From positions 1 through 64,000 of the forward strand of contig NZ_LMOJ01000028.1 in the NCBI RefSeq assembly GCF_001424165.1: 64,000 bases of DNA, written 5' to 3'. The notes below the pieces were generated by a model. That model was given only the letters and a program-made list of their open reading frames with translations. It did no database searches and was not told the origin of the DNA. This document shows, in pieces, positions 27,958 to 36,650 of the stretch (position 1 is its first letter; every line of letters starts with the position of its first letter). The DNA is from Massilia sp. Leaf139. Lineage in GTDB: Bacteria > Pseudomonadota > Gammaproteobacteria > Burkholderiales > Burkholderiaceae_D. Made by a program: the position numbers and the translations under genes.

Positions 27958-28967
27958 CCCGTTCCCGCCGTACCCCCGCACTCGCGCCGAAGCGCCGCCT
28001 GCTCACCGTCGCCGTCCTTGCCGCCGGCATCGTCGCCGCGACGCCGTTCGCCGCGCGCGCCCAGGCCGCCTTCCCCAGTAAACCGATCACCATCGTGGTC
28101 GGCTTCTCGCCGGGCGGCACCACCGACACCCTGGCGCGCATCGTCGGCCAGTACATGAGCCGCGACTTCGGCCAGTCGGTCATCATCGACAACCGCCCCG
28201 GCGCCGGCGGCAACATCGGCACTCAGCTGGTGGCGCGCGCGCAGCCCGACGGTTACACGCTCCTGATGGGCACAGTCGGCACGCACGCCATCAACCAGAG
28301 CCTGTACAAGAAGCTCGCCTTCGATCCGATCAAGGACTTCCAGCCGATCTCGCGCGTGGCGCTGGTGCCGAACCTGCTGGTGGCGCACCCGTCGCAGCCC
28401 TTCAAGACCGTCAAGGAACTGATCGCGCATGCCAAGGCCAATCCGGGCAAGATCAATTTCGCGTCCTCGGGCAGCGGCACCTCGATCCACCTCTCGGCCG
28501 AGATGTTCAACCAGATGGCCGGCACCGACATGCAGCACATCCCGTACAAGGGCAGCGCGCCGGCGCTGACCGACCTGCTGGCCGGGCAGACCGCGCTCAT
28601 GTTCGACAACATGCCCTCGGTGATCGGCCATGTGCGGGCCGGTAAACTGCGCCCGATCGCCGTCACCACGCCGCAGCGCTCGCCGGCCTTGCCGGACGTG
28701 CCGACGATCGCCGAGGCCGGCGTGCCCGGCTACAGCGCCACGTCCTGGTTCGGCATCCTGGCGCCCGCGGGCACGCCGGCGCCAGTGGTGGCCAGGCTGA
28801 ACGCGACCATCCTGAAAGCCCTCGCCGATCCGGAAGTGAAGAAGAAATTCGCCGAGCAAGGGGCCGAACCGCATGGCGAGAAGCCCGAGCAGTTCGCGGA
28901 CTTCATCCGCAGCGAGACGGCGAAATGGGGACAGACGGTGAAGGCGTCGGGAGCGACGGCGGATTGA
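27954..28967 (+). CDS. Bug/TctC-type periplasmic solute-binding protein
   Basis: A 337-residue extracytoplasmic binding protein of the tripartite tricarboxylate transporter (TctC/Bug) family. The N-terminus has a basic start, a hydrophobic core and a cleavage region near AARAQAAFP. The mature protein has FPSKPITIVVGFSPGGTTD, RPGAGGNIG and the ligand-loop ASSGSGTSIHLS, all Bug hallmarks. ATG overlaps the SDR stop; GGAG is 7 bases upstream. No TctA/TctB membrane genes are nearby, which is common for orphan Bug proteins of Burkholderiales. Confidence 0.93.
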   Translation: MTRSRRTPALAPKRRLLTVAVLAAGIVAATPFAARAQAAFPSKPITIVVGFSPGGTTDTLARIVGQYMSRDFGQSVIIDNRPGAGGNIGTQLVARAQPDGYTLLMGTVGTHAINQSLYKKLAFDPIKDFQPISRVALVPNLLVAHPSQPFKTVKELIAHAKANPGKINFASSGSGTSIHLSAEMFNQMAGTDMQHIPYKGSAPALTDLLAGQTALMFDNMPSVIGHVRAGKLRPIAVTTPQRSPALPDVPTIAEAGVPGYSATSWFGILAPAGTPAPVVARLNATILKALADPEVKKKFAEQGAEPHGEKPEQFADFIRSETAKWGQTVKASGATAD

Positions 28968-28985
28968 TGGCGAGGGCGTGGGCAC

Positions 28986-29045
28986 GTAGGGGTGGGCGAT
29001 GCCAATGGCATCGCCCACGGTTGCACCGGGCACCCCGTGCCCACG
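28986..29045 (+). repeat. REP-like double hairpin, copy 3
   Basis: GTAG at 28986 is followed by a perfect 12-bp stem GTGGGCGATGCC/GGCATCGCCCAC with an AAT loop, then a second small hairpin GGGCA-CCCCG-TGCCC and ACGCGGTAC. It lies between the Bug gene and the convergent DUF4440 gene and could also act as a transcription block for both. Confidence 0.75.
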
Positions 29046-29072
29046 CGGTACGACGCCGGAACGGCGCTGGCC

Positions 29073-29531
29073 TCAGCGCCCGCAATCGCACCCACGATCG
29101 AACACCACCCGCCACGTCCCCGGCCCCTCCAGGCGCCAGATCGAATTGAAACGCCCGATCTGCTTGCCCGTCGCATCGCGCACCGGCCCGCTGCTGTAGG
29201 CCAGCGTGCCCGAGTCGAGCACCTCGACCTCGTCCGGCGCCCAGGAAAACGGCGCGGCCGGCTTGTCGAAATAGGCGCGCCAGGCCTGGGCGACGGCATC
29301 CTTGCCGCGCGTGGCGCCGCCCGGCCCCATGAAGACCGCCTCGCGCGAGAGATAGGCGGAAAAGCTGTCGAAGTCGCGCCGCGCCATGGTCGCTGCGAAC
29401 GCTTTTTCGGCGTCGAACACCTGCTGGCGCAGGTCGCCAGGAACCACGCGCGCCCCGCGCGCCATGCCGATGGCGGCCAGCGTCACGCAAGCCACCACCG
29501 CAAACAGTACTCCCGCCGATCGCCACCACAT
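29073..29531 (-). CDS. DUF4440/SnoaL-like protein with N-terminal membrane anchor
   Basis: A 152-residue protein with an N-terminal hydrophobic segment (about 5-24: signal peptide or anchor) followed by an NTF2-like cone fold of the DUF4440/SnoaL type. Visible features are EKAFAATMARRDFDSFSAYLS, the Trp-rich AWRAYF and the strands RFNSIWRLEGPGTWRVVFDRG. ATG 29531 has AAAGGAAAAGG upstream; the frame beyond it is not needed. The C-terminal CDC pair could form a disulfide outside the cytoplasm. Function unknown. Confidence 0.7.
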   Translation of the reverse strand: MWWRSAGVLFAVVACVTLAAIGMARGARVVPGDLRQQVFDAEKAFAATMARRDFDSFSAYLSREAVFMGPGGATRGKDAVAQAWRAYFDKPAAPFSWAPDEVEVLDSGTLAYSSGPVRDATGKQIGRFNSIWRLEGPGTWRVVFDRGCDCGR

Positions 29532-29602
29532 GGAATAACCTTTTCCTTTCGACAAGTCGGCGCCAATTCTGTCACGGTGTTCACAGCTTGACAACCGTCA
29601 GT

Positions 29603-29637
29603 TGCAATGGGTACGGAATCGGAGTATAAATACTCCA
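29603..29637 (+). promoter_or_regulatory. Promoter and palindromic operator of the RES/Xre operon
   Basis: TTGCAA (29603-29608), 17 bases, then TATAAA (29626-29631) make a sigma70-like promoter. A palindrome GGAGTAT-AA-ATACTCC (29622-29637) covers the -10 box and ends 15 bases before the antitoxin ATG. Its position suits autorepression by the antitoxin or antitoxin-toxin complex. Confidence 0.65.
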
Positions 29638-29652
29638 GAAACGGAGAAACCC

Positions 29653-30114
29653 ATGAACCTCGCCTCTACAGCTTATTCGTCTTCAGCGTATTCCTATCCC
29701 AAGAGCCGCTTCGAGCCGACGGTGCTGGTCGACCTCAATTCGCGCGCCGAGCGCGAGCGCCTGTCGAAGTCGGCGCTGCTGGGCTTCTTCAAGCTGGCCG
29801 GCGCCTGGCAACTGCGCGACGAAGACGCGCGCGAGCTGCTCGGCGGCCTGTCGGCGTCGAGCTTCTACGACTGGAAGAAGAACCCGGAGCGCGTGCTCGA
29901 CGTCGACCGCATTACCCGCATCTCCTATCTGCTCGGCGTCTACAAGGCGCTGCACATCCTGTATGGCGAGGAGCTCGCCGACGAATGGGTGCAGCTCCCG
30001 AACAGCAACCTGATCTTCGGCGGCCGCACGCCGCTGGCGCTGATGCTGGGCGGCGGCCTGCTGGCCATGCAGACCGTGCGCCGGCTGCTCGACGCGCGCC
30101 GCGGAGGCCTCTGA
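29653..30114 (+). CDS. MbcA/ParS/Xre-type antitoxin
   Basis: A 153-residue antitoxin of the Xre/MbcA/ParS family that pairs with RES toxins. The middle part (LSKSALLGFFKLAGAWQL then LLGGLSASSFYDWKKNP) looks like the DNA-binding helices; the C-terminal ILYGEELADEWVQLPN with FGGRTPLALMLGG is the DUF2384 toxin-binding domain. ATG 29653 is preferred to upstream starts because GGAG lies 6 bases ahead and because the promoter overlaps earlier codons. The toxin gene follows after two bases. Confidence 0.9.
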   Translation: MNLASTAYSSSAYSYPKSRFEPTVLVDLNSRAERERLSKSALLGFFKLAGAWQLRDEDARELLGGLSASSFYDWKKNPERVLDVDRITRISYLLGVYKALHILYGEELADEWVQLPNSNLIFGGRTPLALMLGGGLLAMQTVRRLLDARRGGL

Positions 30115-30116
30115 TC

Positions 30117-30800
30117 TTGGCAGTGCTGCCCAAACTCACCGCCCTGCGCCAGTTCGACACCTGCCGCCTGATCCCCTCGCGCTTCGCCGACCTCGAGGAT
30201 TCGGTGCTGGCGCCGCTGGCGGAGGACGACGCCGTGCTGCGCGACCTGTTCGACCTCGACAACGCGACCAACGAACGCCTGCGCGGCGAAGCGGGCCTGT
30301 TGCCCGGCATCGGCATGGACGAACTGGTGTTCGGCGTCCCGAACTTCCGCATCATCAATGCGGCCTACACCTATGCGCGGCCGGAAGGCAGCCGCTTCAA
30401 CGACGGCGAGCGCGGCGCCTGGTACTGCGCTTTCGACGCGGAGACGGCGCTGGCCGAAATCAGCTTCCATAAAACGGTCGAATACCAGGAGATCGGCCGC
30501 TTCGACGACAGCGTCAGCTACCAGGCGCTGCTGGCCGATTTCAACGCCGGTTTCCACGACATCCGCGGCGTGCGCGGCTTCCAGAAATGCCTCGACCCGC
30601 GCAGCTATGTCGCCTCGCAGGAGCTGGCCAATACCCTGCTCGAGCTGGGCTCGATGGGCATCATCTACCCGAGCGTGCGCCACCCCGGCGGCACCAACCT
30701 GGCCTGCTTCCGCCCGGCCCTGGTGGGCAATGTACGCAAGGGCGCGGTCTATCGGTTAACATGGGCGGGTTCGCCGACGCCCAGCGTCGAGATTACCTGA
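30117..30800 (+). CDS. RES-domain toxin
   Basis: A 227-residue RES toxin. Characterised RES toxins degrade NAD+ by phosphorolysis or hydrolysis and stop growth. The RES core is visible: RFNDGERGAWYCAFDAETAL holds the conserved Arg, the Gly-x-x-Tyr and the Glu region, and the C-terminal third has HPGGTNLACFRP. I place the start at TTG 30117 because GGAGG (30103-30107) is 9 bases before it; the frame is open much further upstream inside the antitoxin gene. GTG 30123 is an alternative. Confidence 0.88.
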   Translation: MAVLPKLTALRQFDTCRLIPSRFADLEDSVLAPLAEDDAVLRDLFDLDNATNERLRGEAGLLPGIGMDELVFGVPNFRIINAAYTYARPEGSRFNDGERGAWYCAFDAETALAEISFHKTVEYQEIGRFDDSVSYQALLADFNAGFHDIRGVRGFQKCLDPRSYVASQELANTLLELGSMGIIYPSVRHPGGTNLACFRPALVGNVRKGAVYRLTWAGSPTPSVEIT

Positions 30801-30813
30801 CTCACCCCACGCC

Positions 30814-31134
30814 ATGAAAACCGACCCGACCAAAGACACCGAACTGCACGACAAGATCAATCGCGAAACCGGCCGCATCGCCTGGAGCGAACTGGAACGC
30901 CATTTCGCCCAGGGCAATGTCATTTATGTGAGCGAGGCGCTCGACCTGATCGACGTCGCCGTACGCATTTCGCACGACGACAAGGACAAGATCGCCGCCT
31001 GGATGGCCGAAGGTAAGATCGCCAAGGTCTCCGACCTGCAGGCCCAGACCTGGAGCGCTGCCGGCACCGCCCTGTGGGCCTCGGTCGTGCATCCATTCAT
31101 CCTGGTGCAGCCGGAAAAGCAGCGACTGCACTGA
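30814..31134 (+). CDS. DUF2288 family protein
   Basis: A small 106-residue soluble protein beginning 13 bases after the RES toxin. The pattern [26 protein letters not shown] and the closing [12 protein letters not shown] match DUF2288. No enzymatic motif is visible and its function is not known. It could be read through from the toxin-antitoxin promoter. A perfect inverted repeat at 31151 follows its stop. Confidence 0.8.
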   Translation: MKTDPTKDTELHDKINRETGRIAWSELERHFAQGNVIYVSEALDLIDVAVRISHDDKDKIAAWMAEGKIAKVSDLQAQTWSAAGTALWASVVHPFILVQPEKQRLH

Positions 31135-31150
31135 TTCCGCGCTCGATAAC

Positions 31151-31178
31151 TGCAACATCGTTATCGAACGATGTTGCA
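31151..31178. other. Perfect 12-bp inverted repeat (hairpin)
   Basis: TGCAACATCGTT and AACGATGTTGCA flank an ATCG loop. It sits 17 bases after the DUF2288 stop and 150 bases before the chemotaxis receptor start. It lacks a T run (AAATTTG follows), so it is not a classic terminator; it could be an operator or an RNA-stability hairpin. Confidence 0.6.
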
Positions 31179-31327
31179 AATTTGCCGCATGGCATTATTT
31201 GCCGCGCTTCCGCTGCTATACTCTTCCTGAACAGCCAATCCGGCTGACGCCACATGCCGGCCTGCTCCACTGGCCATCGGCACGAACAACAGCGGCAGCG
31301 CGCCGCCTAATTCATCAGGAATCCAAC

Positions 31328-32941
31328 GTGAGAAACTTCAAGATCGGCGTCCGCCTGGGCGCGGGATTTGCCATTGTGCTGGCATTGCTGCTGGCCGTCA
31401 CCGTCACCGCTCTGCTGCGCATGCAGGAAGCGGGCGACATGACCAGCCGCCTGGTACACACGAGCATCAAGAACCAGCGCAACGTGGCCGAATGGGGCAA
31501 GCTCATCGAACTCAACAGCGCGATGCTGCAGACCGCCTATGTGTCGACCGACACCGCCGTCATCGAGAAGGTCGAGGCGCGCATGAAGGAAGTCTCGGCC
31601 CGCTCGACCGAACTGCAGAACACCGTCGAGGCCTCGCTGCGCAACGAGGCCGTGCGCGCCCAGTTCGCCATCGTCAAGGCCAAGCGCGATCCGTACCTGA
31701 ACGCGCGCGCCGCCCTGTTCGAGGCCAAGCGCGCCGGCGACGTCGAAGGCGCCGAGAAGATCTATGCCGAGCAGCTCACGCCGCGCAGCACCGAATTCCT
31801 GGCCGAGATGAACAAGCTCGCCCACATGCAGATCGAAGCGGCCGATGGCGTCGCCAACGGCATCCTCGATTCGTATGCCAGTACCCGCGTGCTCCTGATC
31901 GCGCTCGGTCTTGCCGCCCTGGCGCTGGGCATCGCCTGCGCCTGGTCGATCACCCGCTCGATCACCGTGCCGCTGCGCCATGCGGTCGGCTTTGCCCAGC
32001 GCGTCGCGCGCGGCGACCTGACCAGCCGCGCCGCCGCAACCGAGCGTGACGAAACCGGCGACCTGCTGCGCGCCCTGGCCAGCATGTCGCAGGCGCTGGC
32101 CGGCATCGTCGGCAGCGTGCGCGGCGGTACTGGGGCGATTGCCACCGCCTCCAACGAAATCGCCAGCGGCAACGCCGATCTGTCGGCCCGCACCGAACAG
32201 CAGGCCGGCTCGCTCGAGGAAACCGCCTCGTCGATGGAAGAACTGACCTCGACCGTGCGCCAGAACGCCGACAACGCCCGCGAAGCGAACAAGCTGGCGA
32301 AGAGCGCCGCGGCGATTGCCGGCGAAGGCGGCGCCGTGGTGGCCGAAGTGGTCGCCACCATGGGCTCGATCAACGAGTCCTCGCGCAAGATCGTCGACAT
32401 CATCAGCGTCATCGACGGCATCGCCTTCCAGACCAACATCCTTGCCCTGAACGCGGCAGTGGAAGCGGCGCGTGCCGGCGAACAGGGCCGCGGCTTCGCG
32501 GTCGTCGCCGGAGAAGTGCGCAACCTCGCCCAGCGCTCGGCCGGCGCGGCGAAAGAGATCAAGGCGCTGATCGACGACTCCGTTAACAAGGTCGCCGCGG
32601 GCACAGGCCAGGTCGACCGCGCCGGCGCCACCATGGGCGAGATCGTGCGCAGCATCGAGCACGTGACGACCATCATCGCCGACATCGCCAACGCCAGCGA
32701 AGAGCAGAGCGCCGGCATCGAGCAGGTCAACAGCGCGATCGCCGACATGGACCGGGTCACCCAGCAGAACGCGGCCCTGGTCGAAGAAGCGGCGGCCGCC
32801 GCCGAATCGATGCAGGAACAGGCCGCGCGCCTGGCCGAGGTGGTCAGCACCTTCCGTCTCGACGGGCCTGGCGCCGCTTCGCAGGGCGGCAGCACGCCTT
32901 CCACCGGTGCGCCGGCGCACCTGGCGCTGGCAGCGGCCTGA
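31328..32941 (+). CDS. Methyl-accepting chemotaxis protein
   Basis: A 537-residue chemoreceptor. TM1 is about residues 10-30; a 160-residue periplasmic four-helix sensor follows (many heptads, typical of 4HB_MCP_1), then TM2 about 190-212, HAMP, and the cytoplasmic signalling hairpin with the tip [20 protein letters not shown] and flanking Glu/Gln methylation sites. Start is GTG 31328 with AGGA 7 bases upstream. The C-terminus is Ala/Pro-rich without an NWETF receptor tether. Ligand unknown; no chemotaxis operon is adjacent. Confidence 0.95.
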   Translation: MRNFKIGVRLGAGFAIVLALLLAVTVTALLRMQEAGDMTSRLVHTSIKNQRNVAEWGKLIELNSAMLQTAYVSTDTAVIEKVEARMKEVSARSTELQNTVEASLRNEAVRAQFAIVKAKRDPYLNARAALFEAKRAGDVEGAEKIYAEQLTPRSTEFLAEMNKLAHMQIEAADGVANGILDSYASTRVLLIALGLAALALGIACAWSITRSITVPLRHAVGFAQRVARGDLTSRAAATERDETGDLLRALASMSQALAGIVGSVRGGTGAIATASNEIASGNADLSARTEQQAGSLEETASSMEELTSTVRQNADNAREANKLAKSAAAIAGEGGAVVAEVVATMGSINESSRKIVDIISVIDGIAFQTNILALNAAVEAARAGEQGRGFAVVAGEVRNLAQRSAGAAKEIKALIDDSVNKVAAGTGQVDRAGATMGEIVRSIEHVTTIIADIANASEEQSAGIEQVNSAIADMDRVTQQNAALVEEAAAAAESMQEQAARLAEVVSTFRLDGPGAASQGGSTPSTGAPAHLALAAA

Positions 32942-33255
32942 GTCGCCAGGCATGTTTGCCGACCGCCGACCCTGCACCGGGCGGCGGTCGAAGACGGTGC
33001 CTCACGCCGTGTTCGCTGTCGCCGGCGACTGCCGCGCTCTACGCTCGACCTGGCCGTATCCCGCCAGCCTGGCTCATTCACAAAAATAGCCCCTTGGAAA
33101 TTGACGAATTCGCATTACTTGTGCGAACGTGATTTCTTTTGATGCAATTAAATTTGCGGGTACTGCCGCTTTCGCAGTCGGTTTGCGGGACAAAGCCGGA
33201 ACATGCGGATAAATTCATCAAATCGGATATACTGCTAGAAACTGTAGGAACATTG
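32942..33255. other. Intergenic region before the HTH-GAF gene
   Basis: A 314-bp gap. Near its start a GC-rich hairpin CGACCGCCG/CGGCGGTCG (32960-32990) follows the chemoreceptor stop but has no T run. The second half is AT-rich compared with the genes around it. A TATACT box at 33228-33233 lies 22 bases before ATG 33256 and is a likely -10 element; no good -35 hexamer pairs with it. Confidence 0.5.
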
Positions 33256-34005
33256 ATGAACAGCAATATTATCGAAGAAGATCCGATCCTGACCACCAGC
33301 GCGGCTGCACGGCTGCTTGGCGTGGCGACCAGCACCGTCCAGCTCTGGATGGAAAGCGGCGCCATCGAGTCCTGGAAAACCCCCGGCGGCCACCGCCGCA
33401 CGCGCGAAAGCCATATCCGCGCGCTGATGACCAAGGTCTCCGGGCAGCCCGGCACCTTGGAGCGCCGCCTGCCGCCGACGCCGACCGATCCGGAATTCCT
33501 GCCCAACCCTGACCCGGGCTTCCCGGTACCGGAGGTCGAGGCGCAGCGCCTGGCCGCGCTGGCCGCGACCAACCTGGTCGACAGCATGCCGGAAGAGCGC
33601 TTCGAGCGCATCGTGCGCCTGGCCTCGAAAGTGACCGAGTCGCCGATCGCCCTGATCTCGCTGCTGACGGCGCGCCGCCAGTGGTTCAAGGCGCGCGTCG
33701 GCCTGCCGGCGCAGCAGACGCCGCGCGAATGGGCTTTCTGCACCCACGCGATCCTGCAGGACGGGCCCTTCGTGGTCGAGGATGCGATGAGCGACGCTCG
33801 CTTCGCCGGCAACCCGCTGGTGCTGGCCGACCCGCACATCCGCTTCTACGCCGGCGTGCCGCTGCGCGACCGGTCGGGCATGGCGATGGGCACCCTGTGC
33901 GTGATCGACCGCGAGCCGCGCAAGCTGCGCGCGGCGGAGCTGGAAGCGCTGATCGACCTGGCGGCGATAGCCGCCAGTGAGATCGAGGCATCGGGCGAAG
34001 ACTGA
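33256..34005 (+). CDS. Excisionase/MerR-type HTH fused to a GAF domain
   Basis: A 249-residue predicted regulator. The N-terminal 60 residues form a winged helix like those of excisionase/MerR proteins (SAAARLLGVATSTVQLWMES followed by KTPGGHRRTRES). A Pro-rich linker (about 70-95) leads to a GAF domain (about 100-245) with RQWFKARVGLPAQQTPREWAF and FYAGVPLRDRSGMAMGTLCV. AGGA lies 6 bases before ATG 33256. It may bind DNA under control of a small ligand or redox cue sensed by GAF; the target is not known. Confidence 0.82.
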   Translation: MNSNIIEEDPILTTSAAARLLGVATSTVQLWMESGAIESWKTPGGHRRTRESHIRALMTKVSGQPGTLERRLPPTPTDPEFLPNPDPGFPVPEVEAQRLAALAATNLVDSMPEERFERIVRLASKVTESPIALISLLTARRQWFKARVGLPAQQTPREWAFCTHAILQDGPFVVEDAMSDARFAGNPLVLADPHIRFYAGVPLRDRSGMAMGTLCVIDREPRKLRAAELEALIDLAAIAASEIEASGED

Positions 34006-34046
34006 GCTTTCCGCGGCTCCGCTTCATGTCGCGAGTTTCCGCCGCC

Positions 34047-34220
34047 CGTTGAACGCGTGGGCGGCGCCGGCGCCGCGTCCGCGCGCCTTCCCGGGTGGAG
34101 CCGACCACCCTACGTCCCGCTGCACGCGTTCTCGCGATACGCCGGCGCCTTCCGTAGGGTGGACGGCTCCACCCAGATCTTTGCGCCGACGCGACGCATG
34201 CGCCGCCCACGCGTTCAACC
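34047..34220. repeat. BIME-like 174-bp imperfect palindrome
   Basis: The ends are a perfect 19-bp inverted repeat (GTTGAACGCGTGGGCGGCG at 34047 and its complement at 34202). Inside, two REP-like cores face each other: GGGTGGAGCCGACCACCCTAC and its near-complement CGTAGGGTGGACGGCTCCACC with one mismatch. The element is thus two inverted copies of an about 87-bp unit. It fills most of the gap between convergent genes. Confidence 0.75.
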
Positions 34221-34236
34221 CACGTCTGCAAGGCCG

Positions 34237-34641
34237 CTACTCTTCCACCGCCCGGTGCGTCAACGCATGCGCTGCCTGCCGCATCAGCAAATCCGCCTTG
34301 CGCGGATCCGGCTCCTGTAGCGCCAGCTGCTGCAGCGCCTCCGGATAATCCAGCGCCGCCGCCGCTTCCAGCCAGCGCCGCGCCGCGGCGGCATCCGCCG
34401 GCACGCCCTCTCCCGCCGCCAGCATGTTCGACAAGGTGAACATCGCCGCCGGCACCTGGCACTCCGCCGCCTTCCTGAACGCCGCCAGCGCGCGCGCCGC
34501 ATCGGCACGCACGCCTGCGCCGTTGCGGTACTTCAGCCCCTCGCGGTAAGCGATCCGCGCCTCGTCGGCCTGCATGCAGGGCGCCGCCTGTGCTGCGCCA
34601 GGCGCCAGCAGCACCAACAAGGCCAGCGTCAAGGTCTTCAC
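34237..34641 (-). CDS. Secreted Sel1-like repeat protein
   Basis: A 134-residue protein starting at GTG 34641, which overlaps the stop of the upstream nucleotidase gene (GTGA), so translation is coupled. A signal peptide (about 1-19, ending AAQAA) is followed by Sel1/TPR-like helical repeats: GLKYRNGAGVRADAARALAAF, then LSNMLAAGEGVPADAAAARRW. Such repeats mediate protein contacts. It is a small periplasmic protein of unknown role. Confidence 0.75.
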   Translation of the reverse strand: MKTLTLALLVLLAPGAAQAAPCMQADEARIAYREGLKYRNGAGVRADAARALAAFRKAAECQVPAAMFTLSNMLAAGEGVPADAAAARRWLEAAAALDYPEALQQLALQEPDPRKADLLMRQAAHALTHRAVEE

Positions 34642-36650
34642 TTCGACAAATCCAGCACGTACAGCGCGAAGCCCTTGCCGAGCCCATCGTCCGCACGCAA
34701 GAGGCTGACGTTGTCCAGCCCCGCCTCCTGCGCCAGGCCCAGCATGCCGGGCGCCGAATGGAAGACCACCGGCCCGGCCGTTTTCACCTGGGTGAAGCGC
34801 CAGCTGCGCGCCGTGCCGTGGCTGGCGCGGGTCAGTTTCTTGACGTCGCGGATGTAGGCGATCAGAACGTCGCGGCTGGTGTCGGGCGAAGCGAGGATGG
34901 TATTGCTGCCGTCCAGACCGGGGAAATTGCCGCCGCCGCTGGCGCGGTAGTTGTTGGTGGCGACGATGAATTCCTGGCCGGGTGCGACCGGCACGCCGCG
35001 CAGGGCCAGCTTGCGAATGCGCGAACCGGCCGGCTGGGTGAGGTCGATTTCGTAGCTGATCTCGGGCGAGGTCAGGGTATCGAAGTTGTAGCTCGGGACG
35101 GTGGCGTTGACCAGCTCCTGCGGCTCGGCCTTGGCCGGATCGATCGTGTTGAAGCGCCGCGCCGAGGTTTCCAGCCAGGCCTTCAACCCGGCGCCGTCCA
35201 CCTTCACCGCGTACAGCGCGTTCGGATACAGGTAGAGGTCGGCCGCATTGTTGAGCGCCAGGTTCCCGGCCGGGACGTCGGTAAAATCGAAGGCGCCCGC
35301 CGAGCCGCTCTTGAACGGCGCCGACATCGACAGCACCGGCAGTTTCGCGTACTGCGGCAGGTTGGCCTCCACGTACTTCTTCACATACGCGGTCTGCGCC
35401 GCGTTGACGACGGCGATCGCCGAGGTGTCGCCCGCATCGGCGAAATAGGTCGTCATGCGGAACTCGGTGCTGCCGACCGGCGTCTTCACGTAGCCGATCG
35501 TCGCCTCGTGCTCTTCGCGGATCAGCGCCATCACGGCCGGGTCGGCGGCGACGAAACTCTTGTCGGCGTTCTGGGCACTGCGCGCCTCGACCACCGTCTT
35601 CTCCTTGTCGACCGTCCAGCGCTTGCCGTCCGCGCGCAGCTGCAGGGCGATCACGCCCAGGTGCTTGCCCCAGAGGTTGGCCATCACGGTCGGCACACCG
35701 TGCACCAGGCCCTTCGCCTTGTCCACGCCCGGCAGCTGGAACTGCGGCGCCGTGCTGGCCGCGTTCGGGAACAACTGGTGCGAATGGCCGAGCAGCATGG
35801 CATCCACGCCCGGCACCTGCGCCAGGTACCAGCCGGCGTTTTCCATCTGCGGCGTGTACGGGTTGGCATCGAGCCCGCCGTGGGCGATGGCGACGACGAT
35901 GTCGGCGCCCTTCTTCTTCATCTCGGGGATGTACTTGAGCGCCGCCTCGCGCACGCCGGTGGTGTAGACCTTCCCCTCCAGCCAGCGCTTGTCCCAGGAC
36001 ATGATGGTCGGCGGCGTGAAGCCGATGATCCCGACACTCACCGTCGCCGTGATCGCGCGCCCGTCCGCGTCCTGCGCGCTCACCTTCTTCTCGATAATGC
36101 GCCAGGGTGCGAACAGCGGCTTCTTCGTCTTCGCGCTGTAGACGTTGGCCAGCACCTGCGGAAAGGCCGGGCCGGCGCAGCGCTTCGGCTGGTCCACGCC
36201 CGCGACCTGGAAGCGGTTGCCGGTCACCTGGCTGAGAAAGCCCAGGCCGTAGTTGAACTCGTGGTTGCCGATCGAGGCGCCGTCGTACTTCAGCGCGTTC
36301 ATGACCTTGTAGATGCCCAGGGTCTGCGCGCAGCCCAGCGGTTTCACCAGCGCCTGGTAGTCGGCCAGCGCATTGCCCTGGATGGTGTCGCCGTTGTCGA
36401 ACAGGACGGTGTTGGCGAATTCCTCCCGCGCCTGGGCGATCAGGCGCGCCGTGCGGTCGAGGCCGATCGAGGGCTCGGCGGCCAGCTTGAAGTAATCGTA
36501 GCCGACCACATTCGAGTGCAGGTCGGTGGTCTCGAGCACGGCCAGGGTGGCGCTGGCGCCCTTCGGGGCGCTTGGGGCGGCAAGCACGGGCAGGCTCAGG
36601 GCGGCGGGCAGAACGGCGATGCCGATTTGGCAAAGGATTGGGTAGCGCAT
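34638..36650 (-). CDS. cpdB: Periplasmic 2',3'-cyclic-nucleotide 2'-phosphodiesterase/3'-nucleotidase
   Basis: A 670-residue periplasmic enzyme that hydrolyses 2',3'-cyclic nucleotides and 3'-nucleotides for nucleoside scavenging. The signal peptide covers about residues 1-24 from ATG 36650. The metallophosphatase domain has LETTDLHSNVVGYDY, LFDNGDTIQG, GNHEFNYG and LLGHSHQLFP. The 5'-nucleotidase C-terminal domain carries NNYRASGGGNFPG, the substrate-binding element of CpdB. The longer open frame upstream crosses the prfB promoter side and is rejected. Confidence 0.93.
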   Translation of the reverse strand: MRYPILCQIGIAVLPAALSLPVLAAPSAPKGASATLAVLETTDLHSNVVGYDYFKLAAEPSIGLDRTARLIAQAREEFANTVLFDNGDTIQGNALADYQALVKPLGCAQTLGIYKVMNALKYDGASIGNHEFNYGLGFLSQVTGNRFQVAGVDQPKRCAGPAFPQVLANVYSAKTKKPLFAPWRIIEKKVSAQDADGRAITATVSVGIIGFTPPTIMSWDKRWLEGKVYTTGVREAALKYIPEMKKKGADIVVAIAHGGLDANPYTPQMENAGWYLAQVPGVDAMLLGHSHQLFPNAASTAPQFQLPGVDKAKGLVHGVPTVMANLWGKHLGVIALQLRADGKRWTVDKEKTVVEARSAQNADKSFVAADPAVMALIREEHEATIGYVKTPVGSTEFRMTTYFADAGDTSAIAVVNAAQTAYVKKYVEANLPQYAKLPVLSMSAPFKSGSAGAFDFTDVPAGNLALNNAADLYLYPNALYAVKVDGAGLKAWLETSARRFNTIDPAKAEPQELVNATVPSYNFDTLTSPEISYEIDLTQPAGSRIRKLALRGVPVAPGQEFIVATNNYRASGGGNFPGLDGSNTILASPDTSRDVLIAYIRDVKKLTRASHGTARSWRFTQVKTAGPVVFHSAPGMLGLAQEAGLDNVSLLRADDGLGKGFALYVLDLSK

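Noticed and set aside
29589-29594. TTGACA as -35 of the toxin-antitoxin promoter
   Set aside because: Its distance to the TATAAA box is 31 bases; TTGCAA at 29603 has the correct 17-base spacing.
29607-30116. Upstream extension of the RES toxin frame
   Set aside because: This part is the antitoxin gene in another frame; a good ribosome site precedes TTG 30117.
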